Part shown: positions 1 through 6,855 of the stretch, in pieces
Layout: the number at the start of each line of letters is the position of its first letter
Numbering within the stretch: the first letter of the stretch is position 1
From: DAOUMF01 sp034411955
Lineage (GTDB): Bacteria > Chloroflexota > Dehalococcoidia > SM23-28-2 > RBG-16-64-32
Assembly: GCA_034411955.1 (NCBI GenBank)
Contig: DAOUMF010000094.1
Span: 1 to 17,420, forward strand
Length of the DNA stretch: 17,420 bases
Direction of reading: 5' to 3'
Notes under the pieces: generated by a model
Told to the model about the DNA's origin: nothing
The model's input: only the letters and a program-made list of their open reading frames with translations
Databases searched by the model: none
Made by a program: the position numbers and the translations under genes

Positions 1-895
1 GAAGGAGGAGGTCGGACAAGAGACGGCTCATCGCCTCTGCCTCGGCACGCATCTCCCGAAGGCAGACCTCTCGCTCCTCCGCTGGGAGCGAAGGGTCACG
101 CAGGATGTCGATGTTGGTGCGCAGCACTGTGAGGGGGCGGCGCAGTTCGTGGGAGGAGTCAGCGAGGAAGGCCTTCTGTGCTTCCAGCATACGCTCAACG
201 CGTTCAATCATGGAGTTGAAGGTGGCGGTAAGCTCCGCCATCTCGTCGCCTGTGGTGGAGGCGGGTACGCGACGGCTGAAATCGGCTGTTCGCTCGATGT
301 CGCGCGCCAATCGGGAGACGCGCCGGACGGGGTTCAGGACACGTCTCGCCAGAACATAGGCTGCCACGTTCGTGACGAGGACGACACCTAGGCCGCCAAA
401 GGTTAGGGTGGTGCGGATCTGTTCCAGCGCCGCATCAGTGTCCTTCAAGGACTGGCCGGTTATCACGCCTCCCAGCACCTGGTCATCTTGGCGAATCGGC
501 TCGTATTTAAGACGGAAGCGCTCCTCGTTAATGTTAGTCGTGGCGACAAACGACTTGAGTGGCCTTCCTGTAGCGAGCAGGGGAAGTTCGGCGCTGCTAG
601 GGGGAAAGGACGAGTACAGCACGCGACCGTCAAGGCTCGTTAGCTGGAAAATGACGCCGGACGCCGCTTCCTCGTCCAGCCTTAGCCACTGGTTCTCACG
701 CATGGTCTCCATAGAGAGCGGCGGATCTATGGGACGCAGGGCCGTGATGACTGCGTCGCTCTGCAGTTTCAGCTTGTCGTTTACGCTGTCAGAGATCCTT
801 TCGGACGTGACAAGGTGGACAACCAGGCTTAGCCCCGCCAGCGACGCAGCCAGGAGGACTACGTATACGATTGTGAGGCGAAGGCGTAGCGGCAC
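1..895 (-). CDS. Sensor histidine kinase, HAMP-HisKA type (3' part outside window)
   Basis: This gene encodes a membrane sensor kinase that would phosphorylate the adjacent response regulator. The 298 residues present show a first membrane helix at about 8-29, an extracytoplasmic region at 30-160, a second helix at about 163-183, a HAMP segment (RRVLNPVRRV, from residue 184) and a HisKA dimerisation helix with phosphoacceptor His249 in SHELRRPL. The catalytic ATPase domain lies beyond the left edge. The GTG start at 895 shares its G with the regulator's TAG stop (TAGTG), so translation is probably coupled. An oddity is Arg253, four residues after the histidine, where the family normally has Thr or Asn. 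The kinase assignment is secure; the signal sensed is unknown. Confidence 0.93.
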   Translation of the reverse strand, partial: MPLRLRLTIVYVVLLAASLAGLSLVVHLVTSERISDSVNDKLKLQSDAVITALRPIDPPLSMETMRENQWLRLDEEAASGVIFQLTSLDGRVLYSSFPPSSAELPLLATGRPLKSFVATTNINEERFRLKYEPIRQDDQVLGGVITGQSLKDTDAALEQIRTTLTFGGLGVVLVTNVAAYVLARRVLNPVRRVSRLARDIERTADFSRRVPASTTGDEMAELTATFNSMIERVERMLEAQKAFLADSSHELRRPLTVLRTNIDILRDPSLPAEEREVCLREMRAEAEAMSRLLSDLLL

Positions 896-1647
896 TATGT
901 GGTTTTCTTCAGCATGAAGCCCACGCCGCGGATAGTCTGGATGAGGCGGGTGCGGCCCCCCGCCTCCAGCTTCTGACGCAGGTTCGCTACGTGTACGTCA
1001 ACGACGTTGGACTCAACCGGCGAGTCTTCACCCCAGAGGCCCGCGAGCAGCTCTTCTCTGGTCAGCACTTGCTCCGGGGACCGCATGAGTTGGTCAAGCA
1101 GCCGGAACTCCGTTGCAGTCAGGATCAGCCGCTGCCCTCCACGCGCCGCAGTCCATGCTCTTGGATCCACCACCAGATCAGCGTAGGAGAGGCGCTCCGT
1201 AGGGGGCACGCTCGGGCGCGTGCGGCGGAGCAGAGCCTGTATCCGGGCCACCAGTTCATCGAAGGCGAAGGGCTTGACGAGGTAATCGTCCGCCCCGGCT
1301 TCCAGGCCGGCAACTCGGTCGGCCACGCTGTCCCGCGCGGTCAACATGAGGATGGGCGTGCTCTCCGTCTCACGCACCAGCCGGCACAGGCTGAGACCAT
1401 CCATCCCGGGCATCATGATGTCAAGGACAATGATGTCCGGCCACTGGCCCTGAAGGTAACCGAACGCTTGACCTGAGTCACGCGCTAGCCCAACATTGAA
1501 GCCGCGCAACGATAGGCCCCTCTGTAGCGCGGTCAGCAATCGCTGGTCGTCGTCTACTACGAGCACTCGAGGCTGCTCGGAGCCCTCGCCGCCTGAAGAG
1601 CCAGGCCCGCCGGAGACTGAGCGTGGGTTCATGGGATCGTGCGACAT
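895..1647 (-). CDS. OmpR/PhoB-family response regulator
   Basis: This 250-residue protein is a two-component transcription regulator. The receiver domain (about 27-142) has acidic Asp33/Asp34, phosphoacceptor Asp76 in VLDIMMPGMDG, Thr103 and Lys125 in LVKPF. A winged-helix DNA-binding domain spans about 152-250, ending in TIRGVGFMLKK, a typical OmpR-family wing. The reading frame is open up to 1728, but ATG at 1647 is preferred: it has GAGGCGG just upstream and lies about 45 bases below a good promoter, whose -35 box would fall inside the longer version. The first 25 residues are a Gly/Ser-rich tail. It is cotranscribed with the kinase. Its targets are unknown; the divergent plus-strand module at 2219 is a natural candidate by position only. 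Confidence 0.95.
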   Translation of the reverse strand: MSHDPMNPRSVSGGPGSSGGEGSEQPRVLVVDDDQRLLTALQRGLSLRGFNVGLARDSGQAFGYLQGQWPDIIVLDIMMPGMDGLSLCRLVRETESTPILMLTARDSVADRVAGLEAGADDYLVKPFAFDELVARIQALLRRTRPSVPPTERLSYADLVVDPRAWTAARGGQRLILTATEFRLLDQLMRSPEQVLTREELLAGLWGEDSPVESNVVDVHVANLRQKLEAGGRTRLIQTIRGVGFMLKKTT

Positions 1648-1698
1648 GGGCCGCCTCGCCGATCGGGCAGACGGTCGCGCCCCACCTCTGCAGAGTTG

Positions 1699-1728
1699 AA
1701 CATAGCATCGCCCTCCGGACGCCGTCAA
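1699..1728 (-). promoter_or_regulatory. Sigma-70-like promoter for the two-component operon
   Basis: On the minus strand TTGACG (1728-1723) and TATGTT (1704-1699) are separated by 18 bases. This would start transcription near 1692, about 45 bases before the regulator ATG at 1647. The -35 box matches consensus at 5 of 6 positions and the -10 box at 4 of 6. It is a sequence match only. Confidence 0.55.
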
Positions 1729-1868
1729 TGACTGCTGCCTCCCCTGGTCAGTGCTGTGTCATCGGCACGTTGGGCCTAGGCGACGCTACCTGTCTCCTTG
1801 CGGCCGTCACCGTCATGCAGCGCCTCCGCGCCGGCGAGCCCATGTCTTGAGCAGGGATCAGATGGGTC

Positions 1869-1900
1869 CTCCCGTGGGAGTGGCTGTCGCAGTGCGACAG
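1869..1900. repeat. Two adjacent inverted repeats, possible operator
   Basis: CTGTCGCA (1884-1891), one central G, and TGCGACAG (1893-1900) form a perfect 8-base-arm palindrome. Just before it, CTCCC/GGGAG (1869-1880) is a 5-base-arm repeat with a 2-base centre. They lie between the two divergent promoters, about 100 bases upstream of the plus-strand -35 box. No T-run follows on either strand, so a terminator is unlikely. A dimeric regulator site or a small structured transcript are the alternatives. Confidence 0.4.
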
Positions 1901-1983
1901 CAAGATCGTGAAGGAAATCGTGCGGTCCCGGCGGCTCATGCTCTGGCTTGCCGACCAATGAGCTGCGGCGGCAACACACCGTA

Positions 1984-2012
1984 TTGACACCAGGAGTTCG
2001 AGGGGGTATTGT
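1984..2012 (+). promoter_or_regulatory. Sigma-70-like promoter for the membrane cytochrome / HdrD-DsrC operon
   Basis: A perfect TTGACA (1984-1989) is followed after 17 bases by TATTGT (2007-2012). Transcription would begin near 2019, giving a 5' leader of about 200 bases before the TTG start at 2219. The -35 box and spacing match consensus exactly and the -10 box matches at 4 of 6 positions. Confidence 0.65.
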
Positions 2013-2023
2013 GTAAGTGTTCA

Positions 2024-2047
2024 CATATACATTCTTAGACGTATATG
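2024..2047 (+). promoter_or_regulatory. Inverted repeat at the predicted transcription start, operator-like
   Basis: CATATAC (2024-2030) and GTATATG (2041-2047) are perfect inverted copies with a 10-base spacer, so their centres are about 17 bases apart. The repeat begins a few bases after the predicted start of transcription, where a repressor would block initiation. It is AT-rich in an otherwise GC-rich region. The bound protein, if any, is unknown. Confidence 0.45.
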
Positions 2048-2202
2048 CTTACTGCCCTGAAGCGTTCGCGTGGCACACTCCTCTGTGGAGCAGTCGATCC
2101 ACCGTTGCTTTCCCGGAACCGGACGATCTTCCCTTCACGGCTCCACTGAGCGCAGCCATTGTGGGCCGGTGAATATCGGGTAAGCGGCGCATCGGCACCA
2201 GC

Positions 2203-2215
2203 AAAGGGAGGTGAT
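2203..2215 (+). promoter_or_regulatory. Strong ribosome binding site that decides a TTG start
   Basis: AAAGGGAGGTGAT contains GGAGGTGAT, complementary to the 3' end of 16S rRNA, and sits 7 bases before TTG at 2219. It fixes the start there instead of at an in-frame TTG 60 bases upstream, which has no such site. Confidence 0.85.
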
Positions 2216-2218
2216 ATC

Positions 2219-2878
2219 TTGGATGACTTCGTAAAGGTTCTCGAGAACGAGGTTCAGATAGCGGCTCTTTCCCTGTTCGCCCTGATGTACGCCGCGCGTC
2301 TCCTATGGTTGAGATCGCTGCGCCAGCCTATGGAGAAGATGGCGCCGAAGGGCTCGGCGCGCAGGGGCATCCTGCTCTCCTTCGGTTCCGTGTTGATGCC
2401 CTGGACCATGGAGAGCACCCGCAGGCACCTCACGGTCTACGGGGAGTTCGCGTTGTTCCACATCGCGGTGGCTATCGCTATCGGTGCGACGTTCATCCAT
2501 CCCTATGCGAATGGGGTCCTGACGGACCCTGTCGTGTACACCTTCGTCGTCTTTCTCGCCATCGGGGTCCTGATTGGGGCCTTGCGCGCAGTGCGGAGGG
2601 TGTCGCGCCCTGAGATGCGCGTCCTCAGCACGCCGGACGACTACTTCGCCATAAGCATCGTCACCCTCTACTTCGCGGCGGCCATCTGGGGGCTTCTCAG
2701 CGATAGCAACTGGGGGCTCATCGCCTACTTTGGCCTGCCCACATTCCTCTTGGTCTATGTTCCCTGGGGCAAGATCTCTCACTATCTGTACATGCCGTTC
2801 ACCCGCTTCTACCACGGCTTCCTGTTCGGCCGGCGCGGTGTGACGGTGCCGAAACTGCGCTCGACGACGGAGGCATAG
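2219..2878 (+). CDS. NarI/DsrM-like membrane cytochrome b subunit
   Basis: This 219-residue integral membrane protein is the quinone-facing partner of the iron-sulfur protein encoded 3 bases downstream. Five hydrophobic segments are visible, as in NarI (nitrate reductase gamma) and DsrM: near the N-terminus, then after RRHLTVYGEF, around VVYTFVVFLAIG, around ISIVTLYFAAA, and a last one ending in GKISHYLYMPFTRFYHG. Histidines in the second and last helices (FHIAV; KISHY) are the likely heme b ligands by analogy with NarI. The TTG start is set by a near-perfect ribosome site. The function as a quinone/quinol-reactive diheme b subunit is inferred from family and gene pairing; the substrate of the complex is not known. 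Confidence 0.88.
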   Translation: MDDFVKVLENEVQIAALSLFALMYAARLLWLRSLRQPMEKMAPKGSARRGILLSFGSVLMPWTMESTRRHLTVYGEFALFHIAVAIAIGATFIHPYANGVLTDPVVYTFVVFLAIGVLIGALRAVRRVSRPEMRVLSTPDDYFAISIVTLYFAAAIWGLLSDSNWGLIAYFGLPTFLLVYVPWGKISHYLYMPFTRFYHGFLFGRRGVTVPKLRSTTEA

Positions 2879-2881
2879 CTG

Positions 2882-4573
2882 ATGGCGATCCAAACAGCAG
2901 CTCCCAAAACGAACGGCGATGCCGGCAAGAAAGCCTTGGACGTGCTGTCGTCCAAGCTAACGCGGCAGCTTGCCGTCAACATGCACGCCTGCGTGCACTG
3001 CGGCCTGTGCTTCGACTCCTGTCACTACTACCTCAGCATAGGCGATCCCAAGCTCACCCCGGCCTACAAGGCTGAGCAGTTTCGCTCTCTCTACAAGAGG
3101 AAGTATGACTGGATGGGCAGGCTGTTTCCCTGGTGGGTGAGGGCCAAGGAGCCCACTGAGGAGCAGCTTGCCAACCTCTACGATGCCGCCTTCGGTTCCT
3201 GCACCATGTGCCGCCGGTGCAACTTCAGCTGCCCTATGGGAATCGATATGGGGCTCCTCATGCGAACCGCCCGCTCGATCCTCACGGCCCAGGGGCGGGT
3301 CCCGGCCGGCCTCCAGGAGACGGTGGATATCCATCTTGAGACCGGTAACAACATGGGGATCACCAAGGAGGACTTCGTCGAGACGGTCGAGTGGATGGAG
3401 GAAGAGGTCCAGAAGGCGGTGGGTGACCCCGATTTCAAGATTCCCCTTGACAAGCCCGGCGTCAAGAAGCTCATGTGCTTCAACCCCAGAGAGGTGAAGT
3501 TCTACCCGCTGCTGTTCCTGGCTCAGTACAAGACGGCCTACGCCGCGGGTGATGAGTGGGGGATATGTAGCGACGCCTGGGATGCGACCAACTACGCTCT
3601 CTTCAACGGCGACGACGCTGCCGCCAAACAGATCACCTCCCACTTGGTGGACTCGGCCGCGAAGCTCGGGGCTGAGACGCTGGTCCTCACGGCGTGCGGG
3701 CCCGGCTACAGGGTCAACCGCTGGGAGGCCCAGGGTTGGTACGGTAAGCCGCTCCCCGTGAACATGCTCAGCTACAACGAGATCACCGCGGAGTATCTCA
3801 AGCACGGGCGCATAAAGCTGGATCCCACAAAGAACCCCGAGCCCGTCACGTATCACGACCCCTGCAACCAGGCGAGAAGCGGCGGCATTGAAGAAGAGCC
3901 CCGGTACCTGCTCCGTCAGGCCGTGATGGACTTCCGAGAGATGACCCCCCACGGGGTGGATAACTTCTGCTGCGGCGGTGGCGGCGGTGCCCTGACGATG
4001 CCTGAGTTCCGCGACCGCCGTCTCCAGGCCGGAAAGGTGAAGGCGGATCAGATCAGGGCCACCGGTGCCAAGGTCGTCGTCACCTCCTGCCACAACTGCA
4101 TAGACCAGATCACGGAGCTAAGCCGGTACTACGACTTGGGCGTCAAGGTGCAGAATGTCTGCGAGATAGTCGCGAATGCCCTGGTCATTGAACCCAAAGT
4201 GGCGCTCCCCGGCGCCGTCGTCGGTGAGAGGCCGGTCGAGGTTGACGAGAAAAGCTACCTGAAGGTTCCTTCTGAGTGGAGTCGAGAGGCAGCCCAGTTC
4301 CTGGCCAGGCAGCAGGGATTCGGCGAGGCGCTGGACCAGCTCACGAACGACCATTGGGCCGCGATCTACTTCATCCGGTCTTTCTATGACCGCACCGGAT
4401 CGGCGCCGAAGCGTGAGGAAGTCTGCACCGGCCTTGGCTTCACCAAGAAGCAGTTCTACGGCCTCTTCCCGGGCACCTACAGGACCGCGCTTCGGGTGGC
4501 CGGGATGCCGAGTTCCCAGGACATTGCCGAACCAGCGGCCGAGGAGAAGTCGAAGGAGCCGGCAGTACAATAG
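2882..4573 (+). CDS. HdrD/DsrK-like iron-sulfur protein fused to a C-terminal DsrC-like domain
   Basis: This 563-residue protein joins two parts. Residues 1 to about 440 are heterodisulfide-reductase-like: two 4Fe-4S motifs (C37/C40/C43/C47 and C107/C110/C113/C117), then CCG domains. The second CCG domain is complete (C328, C363-C364 in NFCCGGGGG, C403/C406) and should hold the non-cubane cluster that acts on disulfides. The first is degenerate, with C272 in ACGPG where the other two paralogues here have ECGH. Residues about 450-548 resemble DsrC/TusE: VDEKSYL, the LTNDHW helix and LFPG...VAGMP. The usual penultimate cysteine is absent and the other redox cysteine is replaced by Leu537; the only cysteine in this domain is C515. 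It pairs with the upstream membrane subunit as a DsrMK-like complex. The family call is firm; the domain's role is unknown. Confidence 0.9.
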   Translation: MAIQTAAPKTNGDAGKKALDVLSSKLTRQLAVNMHACVHCGLCFDSCHYYLSIGDPKLTPAYKAEQFRSLYKRKYDWMGRLFPWWVRAKEPTEEQLANLYDAAFGSCTMCRRCNFSCPMGIDMGLLMRTARSILTAQGRVPAGLQETVDIHLETGNNMGITKEDFVETVEWMEEEVQKAVGDPDFKIPLDKPGVKKLMCFNPREVKFYPLLFLAQYKTAYAAGDEWGICSDAWDATNYALFNGDDAAAKQITSHLVDSAAKLGAETLVLTACGPGYRVNRWEAQGWYGKPLPVNMLSYNEITAEYLKHGRIKLDPTKNPEPVTYHDPCNQARSGGIEEEPRYLLRQAVMDFREMTPHGVDNFCCGGGGGALTMPEFRDRRLQAGKVKADQIRATGAKVVVTSCHNCIDQITELSRYYDLGVKVQNVCEIVANALVIEPKVALPGAVVGERPVEVDEKSYLKVPSEWSREAAQFLARQQGFGEALDQLTNDHWAAIYFIRSFYDRTGSAPKREEVCTGLGFTKKQFYGLFPGTYRTALRVAGMPSSQDIAEPAAEEKSKEPAVQ

Positions 4574-4625
4574 ACAGCCGTGTGAAGCACGACTTCGCGC
4601 GAACACTGTGGCCAGGTGGCCGTAA

Positions 4626-4660
4626 GGGAAGCACCTCTCGCAGGTGCTTTCCGACTTTTC
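4626..4660 (+). terminator. Intrinsic terminator of the plus-strand operon
   Basis: An 11-base stem, including one G-U pair, forms between 4626-4636 and 4642-4652 (core AAGCACCT / AGGTGCTT) with a 5-base loop CTCGC. TTTT follows at 4656-4659. It lies 53 bases after the HdrD-DsrC stop codon and before the convergent DsrE gene. The minus strand has no T-run after the stem, so it should act on the plus-strand transcript. Confidence 0.75.
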
Positions 4661-4795
4661 GGCGGCGCGTGACTACGGAGCGGTGGCTAGTTAGAGATGA
4701 GGTGCTGAACGGCGACCGCCACGGCGGGCGTGCGCGGCGGCACCGAGGATGGCTTCCTGGCACCTGACAGGATGTCCCCCTGCGGCGCCCTTCGC

Positions 4796-5140
4796 CTACA
4801 GGCTGACGACGTCCTCGTGGAGGATGAGGTCGAAGATCTGGCCGAGCGTAGCGACTTCTCCCACCGCCAGCTTTCCCTCTAGCTGCAAGGCGTTTACACA
4901 TAGCTGTCCGGCCAGGATCCTGGTTCCCTTCTCCTCGATCGCCTTAAGCTTCGGAACGACGGGCGAGCCCTGAGCTAGTAGCTTCACGGCGGTATTCCAG
5001 CAGATGATCGCCGTCGGCCTGTCCTCGCGGTCCGCCAAGGCGCCCAGGACCACCGTCATGATCTCATAGCCCAGGTCAGGGTCACCGGCGCCGCACCCTT
5101 CGGATCCCAGCAAGAATACCTTCTTCTTCGCTTCGGCCAT
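4796..5140 (-). CDS. DsrE-family protein, YedF C-terminal-domain type
   Basis: This is a 114-residue soluble protein of the DsrE/DsrF-like superfamily. The pattern FLLGSEG..GDPDLG near the N-terminus, GSPVVPKLKAIEEKG at 58-72, a cysteine at C81 and then KLAVGEV (90-96) match the DsrE-like domain found at the end of YedF-type sulfurtransferase-like proteins. The N-terminal TusA-like domain of YedF is absent. Cys16, Cys47 and Cys81 are present; Cys81 sits where the family has its conserved cysteine and could carry a persulfide. The ATG at 5140 has AAGGAG 10 bases upstream. It lies 44 bases after the HdrD-like gene and is the last gene of that operon. A sulfur-carrier role is inferred from family and context. 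Confidence 0.82.
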   Translation of the reverse strand: MAEAKKKVFLLGSEGCGAGDPDLGYEIMTVVLGALADREDRPTAIICWNTAVKLLAQGSPVVPKLKAIEEKGTRILAGQLCVNALQLEGKLAVGEVATLGQIFDLILHEDVVSL

Positions 5141-5184
5141 GGCGTCTTCTCCTTGCTCGGTCTGGCCCCGCGCCGGACGGGTTT

Positions 5185-6855
5185 CTAGGCCTCCTGCTCC
5201 CACTCCATGAACGACTTCGGCACGTCCACCATGGCGTTGACGATCAGCTCCACCAGGCCGCCGTAGTGGATGCCGCACCTGCTCGTGGCGCCGAAGTAGT
5301 CCAGGACACCCCTTAGCTGGCCCTTGCAGTTGGAGCAGGGGGCGCAGACGTACTTGGCCACTGACTCATCATCGATTGGGGTGTTCTGGAACGCCTCCAG
5401 GACCTGCTTGAACTTCATCCTCCCGGAGATCGCCGACCGCCAGTCGGGGAAGTTCAGCCCCTGGAAGATGGCGAAGCCGCTGCCGCCGCCGCAGCAGTAG
5501 TTCTCCGTCCGGTTGGGGTACATCTCCCTAAACTGCGGCGCGATCTTGCGTAGTATCCTCCGTTGCGGCTCCACGATGCCCATCAGCCGCACCAGGTTGC
5601 AGGGGTCGTGGAGGGTGACTGGGAAGTCGTTTCGCTCAGGGTCCAGCTTCAGCCGGCCGCTGTCGATGATGCCCTCCAGGAACGGGAAGCAGCTCTCTCG
5701 GGGGATGTTCATCTCGCCCGTGAGGATCCGGTCGGCGATGACCATTAGCGCCTTGTGGGCGTGGCCGCACTCGCCGATGACGACCTTCTTCACCCCCAGC
5801 TTCTTGGCGATCTCCATGTGCTTCAAGACGATGCGCGCGAGTTGGATGTCTTCGTAAAAGAGGCCGTAGTTCACGCCGTCGTAGCCGAGCAGATCGCTGG
5901 AGAGCGTATAGCTCATGCCGGCGGCCTCCAGGATGATGGCGAAGGCCTCCGCGTTCTCCGGCCAGGAGAGGAACTCACCCGCGTTGTGGATGAGGAGGAC
6001 ATCGGCGCCCTCTTTGTCGATGGGCCACTTGAACTTCATGCCCGCCCGCTCTTCGACGTCCTCTTCCATGAACTCCACAGTGTCGGCGAAGGCAGGTGGA
6101 GTCATGCCGGTGCTGGAGCCGGTCTGGAGCTGCTGCACCGTGCCCAGCCGGTGCAGCTCGGCAGGAGCTATGCCCAGCTCCTGGCTGAACACCTTGCGGA
6201 TCTCCCGGGTGATCATGGCGTTGCCGATGCCGAGGGGACAGAACTTGGCGCAGCGGCGGCAGACCGTGCAGCGATAGGACAGCTCAGCGAGACGGGCCAG
6301 CATCGGCCAGTTCAGGTCGATATTCCCGGCGGTGAAGCCGCTGAGGAACCCGCCCGGCATGACGTACTTCTTGACGATCCTGCGGAATATCTCCGAGCGG
6401 TAGGTGGGACGGTAGATCTCCTCCCTGCCGCTGGCCACGTACACCGGACAGGCCTCGGCGCAGGCCTGGCACTTGGCGCAGTAGTCCAGACGGAGCAGCA
6501 GGGGCTGCAGGAAAGTCCAGTTGTTGCTGGCGGAGAAGAGCTTCCTGAGGCCGTTGATGAACTTCGCTACCAGCTCCTCCTCCTGGTAGCGAGTCTTCGG
6601 CCGGGGAATTTGGATAGCGGTGGTGCCGTCCAGGTCGCACTCCAGGTTCTGCTGCGCGCTTTCCGTCAGGGGCTTGATGGAGAACTGGTTGTCCGGGGTA
6701 TTGTAGGGGTAGGGCAACGGCATGAACCGCGTCGGGTTAAGCTCGACGAGTTGGGCCCGCACGCGGCCGAGATCGGGTATGCTCGTCCGGACGCATGGAG
6801 GCGGCTCAAGGACTGCTACGCCTCGCTCTTTTCCGGCTGTCCGCTCCTGCGTCAT
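5185..6855 (-). CDS. HdrD/DsrK-like iron-sulfur protein, second module
   Basis: This 556-residue cytoplasmic protein is related to the catalytic subunit of membrane heterodisulfide reductase (HdrD) and DsrK. It has an N-terminal region of about 120 residues, two 4Fe-4S motifs (C126/C129/C132/C136 and C196/C199/C202/C206), a degenerate first CCG domain with C363 in GECGH, and a complete second CCG domain: C419, C454-C455 in NYCCGGGSG, and C504/C507/C510 in CAPCSNC. The ATG overlaps the stop of the upstream NarI-like gene by four bases (ATGA), so the two products are probably made in equal amounts and form one complex. The long N-terminal region before the first cluster has no domain I recognise. 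The reaction is presumably disulfide/dithiol chemistry linked to quinone; the substrate is unknown. Confidence 0.9.
   Translation of the reverse strand: MTQERTAGKERGVAVLEPPPCVRTSIPDLGRVRAQLVELNPTRFMPLPYPYNTPDNQFSIKPLTESAQQNLECDLDGTTAIQIPRPKTRYQEEELVAKFINGLRKLFSASNNWTFLQPLLLRLDYCAKCQACAEACPVYVASGREEIYRPTYRSEIFRRIVKKYVMPGGFLSGFTAGNIDLNWPMLARLAELSYRCTVCRRCAKFCPLGIGNAMITREIRKVFSQELGIAPAELHRLGTVQQLQTGSSTGMTPPAFADTVEFMEEDVEERAGMKFKWPIDKEGADVLLIHNAGEFLSWPENAEAFAIILEAAGMSYTLSSDLLGYDGVNYGLFYEDIQLARIVLKHMEIAKKLGVKKVVIGECGHAHKALMVIADRILTGEMNIPRESCFPFLEGIIDSGRLKLDPERNDFPVTLHDPCNLVRLMGIVEPQRRILRKIAPQFREMYPNRTENYCCGGGSGFAIFQGLNFPDWRSAISGRMKFKQVLEAFQNTPIDDESVAKYVCAPCSNCKGQLRGVLDYFGATSRCGIHYGGLVELIVNAMVDVPKSFMEWEQEA

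Larger units (their letters stand above)
1729..2218. other. Divergent intergenic region with promoters and inverted repeats
   Basis: Together with 1648-1728 this is the only gene-free stretch longer than 300 bases. Open frames of 67-82 codons on both strands show no recognisable domain, no good ribosome site and overlap one another, so I do not call them genes. It holds two inverted repeats (1869-1900), the promoter and operator-like repeat for the plus-strand operon (1984-2047), and a leader of about 200 bases with only short stems, such as GTGGA/TCCAC at 2085-2102. I recognise no riboswitch class and no tRNA. Confidence 0.6.

Noticed and set aside
1648..1728. A longer N-terminus for the response regulator
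   Set aside because: The extension would contain the promoter and has no ribosome site; ATG at 1647 has GAGGCGG upstream.
1748..1990. 80-codon frames on both strands of the divergent intergenic region
   Set aside because: They overlap each other, lack good ribosome sites and domains, and cover inverted repeats and the plus-strand promoter.
2159..2218. A longer N-terminus for the first NarI-like protein, from TTG at 2159
   Set aside because: The near-perfect ribosome site at 2203-2215 points to TTG at 2219, and the extra 20 residues are not membrane-like.
2957..4093. A 378-codon minus-strand frame across the HdrD-DsrC fusion gene
   Set aside because: It is the antisense shadow of a gene with clear cluster motifs, and has no ribosome site or domain.
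4582..4767. A 61-codon plus-strand frame after the HdrD-DsrC gene
   Set aside because: It spans the intrinsic terminator hairpin and has an Arg-rich product with no recognisable feature.
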